39,561 bases of DNA from CAIJMI01 sp043798445 (GTDB taxonomy: Bacteria; Patescibacteriota; Microgenomatia; UBA10105; UBA927). This document shows, piece by piece, positions 16,569 to 23,445 of this stretch (positions within the stretch are counted from its first letter, which is position 1; each line of letters opens with the position of its first letter). The notes beneath the pieces are model-generated. The model had not been told where the DNA came from. It did not search any database and saw only the letters and a list, made by a program, of their open reading frames with translations. Location: NCBI GenBank assembly GCA_043798445.1, contig JAZDOQ010000034.1:1-39561 (forward strand). The letters run 5' to 3'. The position numbers and the translations under genes were made by a program.

Positions 16569-18446
16569 TTATGAATTTTTCATGAGTTCTTCAAACTCTT
16601 CCCCTTCCAGGGTTTCTTTTTCAACAAGCTTTTTTGTAATCAGTTCGAGTTGTTTTTTGTGTTTTTTGAGAATAGACAAGGCTGTTTCATATCCTTCAAA
16701 TACGAATTTTTGGATCTCTGCATCAATTTTACTTAACATTTCAGGAGAAATTTGTTGTTGTTCCATGAGTGATTTTCCCCACTCTGTCACATCAACATTT
16801 GGTCCAAAATTTATTGGTCCAAGCCCGCTCATACCAAATTCCATAACCATATAGCGGGCAATCCGTGTTGCCTGATCAATATCATTTGCTGCCCCGCTCG
16901 TTACATCTTTGTATATGAGCTCCTCAGCTGCCCGACCCCCCATCATTGTTGCAATTTGGTTAATAAGGTGTGATTTAGTTTCATGCAGTCTGTCTTTTTC
17001 CGGTGGTGTGAGCGTGTACCCGAGTGCCATGCCGCGGGAAATGATTGAAATACGATGAACACGATCCATGTCCATTAAATGATAATTAACAACAGCATGT
17101 CCCGCTTCATGACACGCAGTCATTTTCCTGTCCTGATCGCTTTGCAGCCTCTTTTTTTCAGGACCAAGCTTTACTTTTGTTGCAGACTCTTCGATATCAT
17201 CATGCGTGATTAATTTTTTGTTATGTCGCGCTGCGTGAATCGCTGATTCATTAAGCATGTTTTCAAGATCAGCTCCGGAAAATCCCACTGTTCGTTTCGA
17301 AACCTTGTCCCAATTGACGGTTTCAACAAACGGTTTTCCTTTTGCATGGATAAGAAGAATGTCTTTTCTACCTTCCATGTCCGGAAGATCGAGCGTGACA
17401 CGTCTATCAAATCGTCCGGGGCGGGTTAATGCTGGATCAAGAAGGTCGCCGCGATTTGTGGCGGCAACAACAAGGACTGCGGTGTTTGGTTCAAAACCAT
17501 CCATTTCAACCAAGATTTGATTTAAGGTTTGTTCCCGCTCATCATGTCCACCCATTGCACCAACAGACCGCATGCGTCCGATGGCATCAATTTCATCAAT
17601 AAAAATAATGGCTGGTGCTGATTTTTTGGCTGTTGCGAACAAATCCCTAACACGAGCTGCGCCAACCCCAACCAACATTTCCATAAACTCACTACCAGCA
17701 ATGGAATAAAATGGTACTTTTGCTTCTCCTGCCATTGCTTTTGCGAGAAGTGTTTTTCCGGTTCCGCTGGGTCCAACAAGAATGACTCCTTTCGGTGTTC
17801 TTGCGCCAAGGGCTTTGTATTTTGCTGGATTTTTTAAAAAATCAACGATTTCAACAACTTCATTTTTTGCCTCATCAATACCCGCAACATCAGCAAATGT
17901 TATTTTTGGAAGATCCTTGTTCCAAAGCCTGGCCTTGCTTTGACCGAATGAAAATACACTGTCCTGCGCACCTCTCGCTTGCCGGAATATAAAAAGAAAA
18001 AACACAACAGTGAGTATGAGCGGAAGTATGTTTGAGAGGATGCTCATCCACACTTGATTTACATTAAGATCTTTTACCTTTATTTCAACAGCCTTTGGAT
18101 CAACACCCGCTCCTTCAAGGAGTTTGAATAATGAATCCTGCGGTTCTTTATGGGAAATTGTTTTTTTCCCGTCTTTATATATGACAGTAAGTTTTGCGTC
18201 CTCAACCTCAATCGTTTGTATTTTGTTGTCTTTGATATCCGATACGATGGTGGTAAAGGGCTGTTCAGGAATATTTGCTCCTTTACTGCCCATGTTCCCT
18301 AACAATGAAAAAATAATGAATATGATTAAGAGCGCAGAAATAATGTTTTTTAGGCTGAAGTTAAACCGAAGTTCGAACATTTTCATCGGTTTCTTGTTTC
18401 CGTTTGGTTTTGCCGTTTCGTTATGTTTTATTTGTTTTTTTGTCAT
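16569..18446 (-). CDS. ftsH: ATP-dependent zinc metalloprotease FtsH
   Basis: Membrane AAA+ protease of 625 residues for quality control of membrane and some soluble proteins. TM1 is at about 35-50 and TM2 about 136-155, with an extracytoplasmic domain between. Walker A GPSGTGKT (225-232), Walker B IIFIDEIDA, the second region TNRGDLLDPALTRPGRFDR and the zinc site HEAGHAV are all intact. The frame extends 23 codons upstream, but a TATAAT at 18480-18485 and the lack of conserved sequence favour ATG 18446. Not obviously in an operon with the exonuclease gene (12-base gap, same strand, possible read-through). Confidence 0.97.
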   Translation of the reverse strand: MTKKQIKHNETAKPNGNKKPMKMFELRFNFSLKNIISALLIIFIIFSLLGNMGSKGANIPEQPFTTIVSDIKDNKIQTIEVEDAKLTVIYKDGKKTISHKEPQDSLFKLLEGAGVDPKAVEIKVKDLNVNQVWMSILSNILPLILTVVFFLFIFRQARGAQDSVFSFGQSKARLWNKDLPKITFADVAGIDEAKNEVVEIVDFLKNPAKYKALGARTPKGVILVGPSGTGKTLLAKAMAGEAKVPFYSIAGSEFMEMLVGVGAARVRDLFATAKKSAPAIIFIDEIDAIGRMRSVGAMGGHDEREQTLNQILVEMDGFEPNTAVLVVAATNRGDLLDPALTRPGRFDRRVTLDLPDMEGRKDILLIHAKGKPFVETVNWDKVSKRTVGFSGADLENMLNESAIHAARHNKKLITHDDIEESATKVKLGPEKKRLQSDQDRKMTACHEAGHAVVNYHLMDMDRVHRISIISRGMALGYTLTPPEKDRLHETKSHLINQIATMMGGRAAEELIYKDVTSGAANDIDQATRIARYMVMEFGMSGLGPINFGPNVDVTEWGKSLMEQQQISPEMLSKIDAEIQKFVFEGYETALSILKKHKKQLELITKKLVEKETLEGEEFEELMKNS

Positions 18447-18528
18447 GGGCTTTTTAAGATTGTTTTTAGATACGGCTCGATTATACGATGAAATTTGGAT
18501 AGTATAGTATATCATGGAATTTGCATAC

Positions 18529-18557
18529 TTGACAGTGCCTTAAAGGAACAGTATTGT
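18529..18557 (+). promoter_or_regulatory. Strong promoter giving a leaderless phosphoribosyltransferase-like mRNA
   Basis: TTGACA (18529-18534), 17-base spacer, TATTGT (18552-18557). ATG 18565 follows after seven bases, exactly where the first transcribed base is expected. Confidence 0.75.
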
Positions 18558-18564
18558 CTTTTCA

Positions 18565-19446
18565 ATGCAGCTATCACACCATACATTTTCTCCAACATCT
18601 TCTGGACATCCCATCATCGGATTCCAATCAAAAGAAACGCGAGCGTTAACTGTCGGGTATATTAAAAAAAATCATAATAAAGAAAGATTTATATCTTGTC
18701 GTGAACACGTAGGTGCGCTTCGGGAAGAAGACGCATTTACGGCAACCGTACAATCATTGCAACTTTCTCCTATTCAAGAATTATTAAAGAGATATGAACC
18801 TCACGCTATTTCAACTATCACACTCCTTCGGGAAACCATTGCGTGTCGGCTATCAAGTGCACTTTATTATGCAGGCATCAAAATCCATCATGGTGATTGT
18901 TTTATCGGAGCAAATCATATAAAAACAGGGACAAGCATTACTACATCGTATGCGTACGAAAATACAGAAGGACTATGTGAGAATGGGCTATGGGTGATTG
19001 CGGACAGCATTGCAGCGGGACGGAATTTAATTGCAACACTCAATTCGATGCTTGGGAAATATCATCCAAAAGAGCTTGTGTTTATTGTTCCTATTGGGAA
19101 CCGCTGGGGCATTAATGAAGTGAGTCGTGTGGTAGCTGAGCATGACGTGAAAGCGACATTTGTTGTTTGGGGAGCGTTGTTTGGTTTAAATCCAGAGAAT
19201 AAGTATGATGAACCATGGGGACTGCCTGATTGTGAACCGATTGATATTCGTGATAAAGAAACGTTTGTTTCTATCTATGGAAAACACTTATGTGTGGGTG
19301 GTGATTTTGGTAATGACTATTATTGTCCGGCCTTAGCCAAAAAATTATATGAGAAGCAATTAGAAGAATTACAGATTATTCCGAATATTCCAACAGCAGA
19401 GCATATCCGTTCTCTTTATTCTTCAGAAGAGATCATTACCCGGTAA
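18565..19446 (+). CDS. Phosphoribosyltransferase-like protein (type I PRTase fold)
   Basis: Protein of 293 residues. VIADSIAAGRNL (144-155) is the PRPP-binding loop of type I phosphoribosyltransferases (normally two hydrophobics, two acidic residues, then S/T-rich). Only one acidic residue (D147) precedes the SIAAGRN stretch. The N-terminal half and a C-terminal part with DFGNDYYCP are reminiscent of uracil phosphoribosyltransferase-like proteins but are not close to any enzyme I can name. Single gene with a near-consensus promoter and no leader. It could act in nucleobase salvage or be a binding or regulatory relative. Confidence 0.6.
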   Translation: MQLSHHTFSPTSSGHPIIGFQSKETRALTVGYIKKNHNKERFISCREHVGALREEDAFTATVQSLQLSPIQELLKRYEPHAISTITLLRETIACRLSSALYYAGIKIHHGDCFIGANHIKTGTSITTSYAYENTEGLCENGLWVIADSIAAGRNLIATLNSMLGKYHPKELVFIVPIGNRWGINEVSRVVAEHDVKATFVVWGALFGLNPENKYDEPWGLPDCEPIDIRDKETFVSIYGKHLCVGGDFGNDYYCPALAKKLYEKQLEELQIIPNIPTAEHIRSLYSSEEIITR

Positions 19447-19454
19447 CAGGTCTC

Positions 19455-20825
19455 TTACCTAATTCTTGATCCAATCGGAAGGTGTTCTCCTGATACAAAT
19501 AGCGGTTTTCCGTCCGGTCCGTCAATAGCTATGATCATTCCTTGCGATTCCTCCCCCATCATTTTTCGGGGGATGAGATTAACGACAAAGAAAAACTGTT
19601 TGTTTACGAAATCGTCAGCGGTGTATCCATATGTCCTCACACCCGTAAAAATAATGCGTGTTCCGAACTCTCCAAAATCAACATGAAGACGAATGAGTTT
19701 TTCGCTTTTTTCAACATGGTCTGCTTGTTCAACTTTCCCTACCCGAATTTCGACATCTGCAAAATCATCAACAGTGATGGTTGATTTTTTTATGGTTTGA
19801 AATGAATAGGTATTCATGAGTCCGATCGTGTTCTTCACTTCTTTCATGGTCTCTCCTGCGACGGTTTGTGCTCGTTCTGCACCCCGCGCGAGAATATCTT
19901 TGACTATCTGCGGGTTTTGTTTTAATGCTTCGTATTGTTTTCTTGCTGATGCAAAGTATTTCAACAGTGATTCGTATAAATACTGTTTTACTTCAATATC
20001 AGCTATCTGTCCGTTGGTATAGGCCTGTTTTAGTTGGTCTACTTTGTCTTTTTCACCAAAGAAATTAAGATAGACAAACACCACATTTCCCTCAACATGT
20101 CCTTTATCTGTTGCATGAGCGCGCGTTGGATCTGTATATGTGCTCATGACCTGTTTCTTTATTATTTCTTCGGATTCAAAAATACTAATGATATTTCCGA
20201 GTGACTTGCTCATTTTTCGTTTTCCATCGGTTCCCATAATTGTTGCCACATCGTCTGGAATAAACGGATCAGGCAGTTTGAACATCTGTTTTTTGTATAC
20301 ACGATTGAATCGTTCGGCAATGTCACGAGCGATTTCAACGTGTTGCTTTTGATCCTTTCCAACGGGTACGAGATCGGGTTTATACATAAGGATGTCTGCA
20401 GCCATGAGAATCGGATAGCTAAATAATCCGACATTGATATCATCCTCAAATGTCTCTTTTTGCAGTTTGTCCTTGTACGCATGCGCGCGTTTAAGCAATC
20501 CTAAAGGCGTAACGTTGTTGATAATTGTTTGCAGTTCCGGATGAAGGCCTTTCATGTCAGATTGCCTAAAAAATACTAACCGGTCAAATTCCTCCGGAGT
20601 CAGAAATCCCTTTAAAAGTGCCAGTTCATTAAGAATGAGCGATTCGACATTGTTTTGTAGTTGTGTTTTGTTTTGAATGGTAGTCAGCGCATGTAAGTCT
20701 GCCACGAAAAGAAAACACTCATTGGTCCGTGCCATGTCGATAAACTGTTTGACCGCGCCGAGATAGTTTCCGATATGGAGTGTTCCATCCCCGCTTGGTG
20801 TGATGCCGGATAAAATTCGTTTCAT
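19455..20825 (-). CDS. trpS: Tryptophanyl-tRNA synthetase fused to a C-terminal tRNA-binding (EMAPII/MetRS-C type) domain
   Basis: Charges tRNA-Trp. The class I catalytic core starts with SGITPSG and HIGN (17-20, HIGH equivalent) and ends with KMSKS in GKRKMSKSLGN. A typical bacterial TrpRS ends near residue 335-340. Here about 110 extra residues follow, containing FADVEIRVGKV, an OB-fold strand pattern and NLIPRKMMGEESQGM, which is the PF01588 tRNA-binding domain seen at the end of MetRS and in EMAPII/CsaA. The gene has a Shine-Dalgarno AGGA ten bases before the ATG and lies 33 bases after trpB2, downstream of the T-box and tRNA-Trp. It is probably in the same tryptophan-responsive transcript. 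Confidence 0.93.
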   Translation of the reverse strand: MKRILSGITPSGDGTLHIGNYLGAVKQFIDMARTNECFLFVADLHALTTIQNKTQLQNNVESLILNELALLKGFLTPEEFDRLVFFRQSDMKGLHPELQTIINNVTPLGLLKRAHAYKDKLQKETFEDDINVGLFSYPILMAADILMYKPDLVPVGKDQKQHVEIARDIAERFNRVYKKQMFKLPDPFIPDDVATIMGTDGKRKMSKSLGNIISIFESEEIIKKQVMSTYTDPTRAHATDKGHVEGNVVFVYLNFFGEKDKVDQLKQAYTNGQIADIEVKQYLYESLLKYFASARKQYEALKQNPQIVKDILARGAERAQTVAGETMKEVKNTIGLMNTYSFQTIKKSTITVDDFADVEIRVGKVEQADHVEKSEKLIRLHVDFGEFGTRIIFTGVRTYGYTADDFVNKQFFFVVNLIPRKMMGEESQGMIIAIDGPDGKPLFVSGEHLPIGSRIR

Positions 20826-20858
20826 ATTGTTTTCCTTTCTTTCTATTGTATCATTTGA

Positions 20859-22166
20859 TTATTTTAATTTTCCTTCCAAAAATTTTTCATATCCTCCTAA
20901 ATCCAAAAGACCATGACCTGAACAGTTGAATACGATGGTCTTTTTTCGTCCCTCCTGTTTTGCAATGATTGCCTCATCAATTGCAGCCTTTACTGCGTGT
21001 GCACTTTCCGGAGCTACAATAATTCCTTCTGCCTCTGCAAAAACGGTAGCGGCTTGAAAAGCATCTAGTTGATTATACGCACGCGCTTTTGTAATTCCCT
21101 CTTCATTTAAAAAAGAAAGAATTGGTGCGTTGCCGTGGTATCGCAATCCACCCGCATGAATTGGAGCCGGGACAAAAGATGCACCCAGAGTCTGCATTTT
21201 CAAGAGCGGCGTTTGACCTCCTGCATCTCCGAAATCGTACATATATTTCCCCTCCGTCATTTTTGGACTGGCCGTTGATTCAACTAATAAAAACTGCGTT
21301 TTCGGTTTTTTTCCGCTTATTGTGTCGATAAGAAACGGAGCCATGAAACCATACGCATTGCTTCCCCCTCCGACGCAGCCGATAAGCACATCTGGGTATT
21401 CCCCGATTTGTTCCATCTGTTTTTTAACTTCCTGTCCAACGATTGTTTGATGGAGAAGAACATGATTAAGAACGCTTCCCAATGCATAATGCGTTGTTCC
21501 GTCAGATCCGATTGCTTCCAACGCCTCCGTAATTGCAATTCCCAAGCTTCCTGGATGGTCCGGGCTTTTTTCTAAAAGCAATCGTCCGAATTTTGTTGTC
21601 TTTGACGGACTTGCAATAACATCGGCTCCAAAAAGATGCATAATCGTTTTTCGGTATGGCTTTTGGTCATAGGAAACCCGCACCATGAACACTAAACACC
21701 GTAAGCCAAAAAAATTGCACGCAACGGAAAGTGCAGACCCCCATTGTCCTGCGCCTGTTTCTGTTGTCAGGCGTTTCACCCCCTCTTTTTTGTTGTAATA
21801 CGCCTGTGGGATGGCTGTATTTATTTTATGACTTCCCGACAGAGTTGCCCCCTCATATTTAAAATAAATATGCGCGGGTGTTTGCAGGACTTTTTCTAAT
21901 CGTTTTGCCCGCAACAGCGGGGTTGGACGAAACATCATATATAAATCTCGCACCTCATCCGGTATTTCGATTTTTTCTTCAAACGACATTTCCTGGTGTA
22001 TCAACTCGCGCGGAAATATCCTTATAAGGTCTTCTTCCTTAATTGGTTGTTTTGTAGCCGGATGTAATGGTGGATCTGGTAATTTCCCCAAATATTTTTT
22101 GAGGTGGTAATTAATATTAATAAAGTGCGTCGGCACTTCAATAGATCGATTTTTTGTTTTTTTCAT
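20859..22166 (-). CDS. trpB2: Tryptophan synthase beta chain, TrpB2 type
   Basis: PLP enzyme of 435 residues joining indole and serine to tryptophan. GSHKIN carries the PLP lysine; ETGAGQWG and GCVGGGSNA are the substrate and PLP-phosphate loops; HAGGLRYHG is typical of the longer TrpB2 (TIGR01415-like) group. TrpB2 proteins often occur without TrpA, and no trpA or other trp biosynthesis gene is in this window. Salvage of external indole is therefore a reasonable inference. AGGAAA six to eleven bases before the ATG is a clear Shine-Dalgarno. The gene is 156 bases downstream of tRNA-Trp and about 335 bases downstream of the T-box terminator, and is followed by trpS. Confidence 0.93.
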   Translation of the reverse strand: MKKTKNRSIEVPTHFININYHLKKYLGKLPDPPLHPATKQPIKEEDLIRIFPRELIHQEMSFEEKIEIPDEVRDLYMMFRPTPLLRAKRLEKVLQTPAHIYFKYEGATLSGSHKINTAIPQAYYNKKEGVKRLTTETGAGQWGSALSVACNFFGLRCLVFMVRVSYDQKPYRKTIMHLFGADVIASPSKTTKFGRLLLEKSPDHPGSLGIAITEALEAIGSDGTTHYALGSVLNHVLLHQTIVGQEVKKQMEQIGEYPDVLIGCVGGGSNAYGFMAPFLIDTISGKKPKTQFLLVESTASPKMTEGKYMYDFGDAGGQTPLLKMQTLGASFVPAPIHAGGLRYHGNAPILSFLNEEGITKARAYNQLDAFQAATVFAEAEGIIVAPESAHAVKAAIDEAIIAKQEGRKKTIVFNCSGHGLLDLGGYEKFLEGKLK

Positions 22167-22260
22167 ATGATTTCCTTTTTATATATTTTTTATACAGTTA
22201 AATTGACGAATTGCCTCGCCAGTATTTTCCCTCTCGTGTTTGTATTAATTGTTTCATAAG
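22167..22260 (-). other. Leader segment between the tRNA cluster and trpB2
   Basis: AT-rich stretch with the trpB2 Shine-Dalgarno at its end. I see no convincing -35/-10 pair, no hairpin terminator and no open frame, so trpB2 most likely depends on transcription from upstream. Confidence 0.4.
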
Positions 22261-22501
22261 CAGGAGCACCAGGATTTGAACCTGAAATAGGGATTTTGTC
22301 CCAGTACTATGTGCAAATTTTGCAGGGTCACGTGGAGTTGAACCACGATCAAAGCTTTTGGAGAGCTCTATTCTACCATTGAACTATGACCCTATGTAAA
22401 TTTGCTACAAGTACGGGATCCCGCACACTAAGCCAAATAAATTGCCAATTTGGCAAGTGATGTGGGAGAGACTCCCTGTGATACCGTTTCACTATGCTCC
22501 T
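22261..22501 (-). other. Interrupted tRNA-like element with tRNA-Trp nested inside
   Basis: The 5' end (22501 downward) reads AGGAGCA, TA, then a perfect D-arm (GTGA, loop AACGGTA, TCAC). The 3' end (to 22261) reads a T-arm TCAGG-TTCAAAT-CCTGG, then TGCTCCT and a G discriminator. The two acceptor strands pair at all seven positions although they are about 225 bases apart. Between them, where the anticodon arm should be, lie several hairpins (GGGAG/CTCCC; TTGCC/GGCAA) and the whole tRNA-Trp gene. Near-complementary arms at 22398-22417 and 22300-22320 flank that gene. GGGA and TCCC are available to start an anticodon stem, but I cannot derive a valid anticodon loop. Either one tRNA with a large insert, or two decayed tRNA halves. 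Confidence 0.45.
22323..22393 (-). tRNA. tRNA-Trp (CCA)
   Basis: Complete cloverleaf: acceptor AGGGTCA/TGACCCT, D-arm GTTC-AATGGTA-GAAT, anticodon arm GAGCT-CTCCAAA-AGCTT with anticodon CCA, T-arm CGTGG-TTCAACT-CCACG, discriminator G73. CCA is not encoded (CAA follows). The gene lies between the halves of another tRNA-like element and downstream of a T-box terminator. I see no promoter of its own, so it may be made only on read-through. Confidence 0.93.
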
Positions 22502-22553
22502 AATAAAAAAGCCCGTACAGAACACCAAATTTCTTTGGATATTCTGTACGGGC
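22501..22553 (-). terminator. Rho-independent terminator of the T-box leader
   Basis: Perfect 12-base-pair stem (GCCCGTACAGAA at 22553-22542 with TTCTGTACGGGC at 22522-22511), loop of 19 bases, followed by six T residues and ATTA. The 5' arm is also complementary to the T-box antiterminator strand. Confidence 0.93.
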
Positions 22554-22718
22554 CTTCAAAAAATGTTCGGCTGTGCCACCGTACGCTTCCCTTGCGAGAC
22601 TTTTTCTTGACGCACTCCACTTTCGCGACATGCGTTCCTGACTTTAACGGTTTCGGCTCCGTACCTGATTAGGGTCAGCTCCCCGATTCCATCCCTCCGG
22701 ATCAACGCTTTCTCAACA
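22501..22718 (-). promoter_or_regulatory. Probable tryptophan T-box riboswitch (transcription-terminating)
   Basis: The switch is directly visible. GUACGG (22584-22579), the bulge UGGCACA (22578-22572) and GCC (22571-22569) can pair with the uninterrupted GGC-CCGUAC (22554-22546), giving the T-box antiterminator shape: two helices around a seven-base UGGN-containing bulge. That same CCGUAC is the 5' arm of the terminator at 22501-22553. UGGC would pair with a tRNA ending GCCA, which matches the G73 of the downstream tRNA-Trp. In the 3' part of the presumed Stem I, GCGAAAG-UGG-AGUGC (UGG at 22619-22617) looks like a specifier for tryptophan; GCGUU and AACGC can form the adjoining helix. A second UGGA is at 22691-22688. 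Downstream genes are trpB2 and trpS. Confidence 0.75.
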
Positions 22719-22724
22719 AAAACT

Positions 22725-22733
22725 AGTATATCA
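22725..22733 (-). promoter_or_regulatory. Extended -10 promoter of the T-box leader
   Basis: TGATATACT on the minus strand is an extended -10 element (TGn-TATACT) with no good -35 at normal spacing. Expected start about 22718. Transcription from the initiator tRNA gene just upstream could also enter. Confidence 0.45.
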
Positions 22734-22750
22734 CACACTGTCAATTTTTG

Positions 22751-22820
22751 TTGCGGGGCCAGGAATCGCACCTGGTCTAGAAGATTATGAGCCTTCTGTG
22801 CAACTTTACACTACCCCGCG
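22751..22820 (-). tRNA. Initiator tRNA-Met (CAT), structurally unusual
   Basis: Acceptor CGCGGGG pairs with CCCCGCA except for the first pair, giving the C1-A72 mismatch that marks bacterial initiator tRNAs; A73 follows. U8-A9, D-arm GTGT-AAAGTT-GCAC, anticodon arm GAAGG-CTCATAA-TCTTC (anticodon CAT), variable TAGA, T-arm CCAGG-TGCGATT-CCTGG. Departures: the D-loop is six bases and lacks the GG pair, the T-loop has G at position 55 instead of T, and the three G-C pairs usually ending the initiator anticodon stem are missing. CCA is not encoded. Confidence 0.85.
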
Positions 22821-22842
22821 GTTTAGCTAAAGAACAACGGCT

Positions 22843-22848
22843 ATTATA
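22843..22848 (-). promoter_or_regulatory. -10 box upstream of the initiator tRNA gene
   Basis: Perfect TATAAT on the minus strand with only a weak -35 (TATACA at 22866-22871, 17-base spacer). Start near 22836, about 16 bases before the tRNA. Confidence 0.45.
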
Positions 22849-22855
22849 ATCGATT

Positions 22856-22885
22856 TTGACCATTCTGTATAGCGCAGGGTATACT
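22856..22885 (+). promoter_or_regulatory. Promoter of the secreted hypothetical gene
   Basis: TTGACC (22856-22861), 18-base spacer, TATACT (22880-22885). The predicted start near 22892 is downstream of the first ATG (22888), which favours ATG 22897. Confidence 0.6.
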
Positions 22886-22896
22886 GGATGAAGTAT

Positions 22897-23403
22897 ATGA
22901 AAGTTAAGAAAACCTTCTTGTTGAAACAAGTTTCTTTCTTTGCCCTTTTTCTTTTTGTTGCTCTTTTGTTGTTTGTATTTTTATATCAGCGAACAAGAGC
23001 GAATGTTCTTGGTACAACAGATACAACCACCACTTCCACTGTGAAAGAGCTATATGTCCCTCTTGGAACAGGATCAAATACGACAACTGATTGGTCAGAC
23101 GTGAAAGGCGCTGCCGGATACATTGATACACGACTGTATGGAAAAATGAAAAAGGTGGTGTTTGAAGCAAGTATTGGCGTCCCTTCTGGAAGCCAAATAG
23201 CGTATGTCAGGCTTTATAACGCAACCGATAAACATCCAGTGTGGTACACAGAGATGAATATATCTAGTGCTGGACCAGAACTTCTTATTTCTTCCCCCAT
23301 TACCTTAGATAGTGGAAATAAATTGTATCAAGTGCAAATGAAGTCGCAGCTTGGCGCAACAACAAATCTTCTGCAATCACGCGTACACATCAGTATGTAT
23401 TAA
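22897..23403 (+). CDS. Secreted or membrane-anchored hypothetical protein
   Basis: Protein of 168 residues not assigned to a family. A basic N-terminus is followed by a hydrophobic segment (about residues 10-30), then a Thr-rich linker and a region rich in short beta-type stretches with several aromatic and Gly residues. This suggests a small beta-sandwich domain outside the membrane. No catalytic motif is seen. An ATG nine bases upstream (22888) is in frame, but the promoter's -10 box ends two bases before it, so the second ATG is more likely. The gene is divergent from the initiator tRNA and followed by a tRNA-Met. Confidence 0.65.
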   Translation: MKVKKTFLLKQVSFFALFLFVALLLFVFLYQRTRANVLGTTDTTTTSTVKELYVPLGTGSNTTTDWSDVKGAAGYIDTRLYGKMKKVVFEASIGVPSGSQIAYVRLYNATDKHPVWYTEMNISSAGPELLISSPITLDSGNKLYQVQMKSQLGATTNLLQSRVHISMY

Positions 23404-23406
23404 TGG

Positions 23407-23435
23407 TTGTCTTCAGTGGAAAAATCCCGTACAAT
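23407..23435 (+). promoter_or_regulatory. Promoter of tRNA-Met
   Basis: TTGTCT (23407-23412), 17-base spacer, TACAAT (23430-23435). The predicted start near 23442 is four bases before the tRNA. Confidence 0.6.
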
Positions 23436-23445
23436 AGCTTCAATT

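Noticed and set aside
22261..22420. A second T-box (ACTGGGACA resembles a UGGN bulge)
   Set aside because: No matching antiterminator partner strand and no terminator with a U-run follow it.
22261..22501. Group I intron in the anticodon loop of the interrupted tRNA
   Set aside because: I could not find the conserved P7/P3 core sequences or a U-G wobble P1 at the candidate splice point, and the insert carries a whole tRNA-Trp.
22261..22501. tmRNA (similar length, tRNA-like ends)
   Set aside because: The 5' half has a canonical D-arm, the ends lack the G3-U70 alanine identity pair and A73, and the interior holds a complete tRNA-Trp rather than a tag frame.
22555..22720. SRP RNA or RNase P RNA in the leader region
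   Set aside because: The diagnostic SRP domain IV sequence and the RNase P core motifs are absent; the antiterminator/terminator pairing explains the region better.
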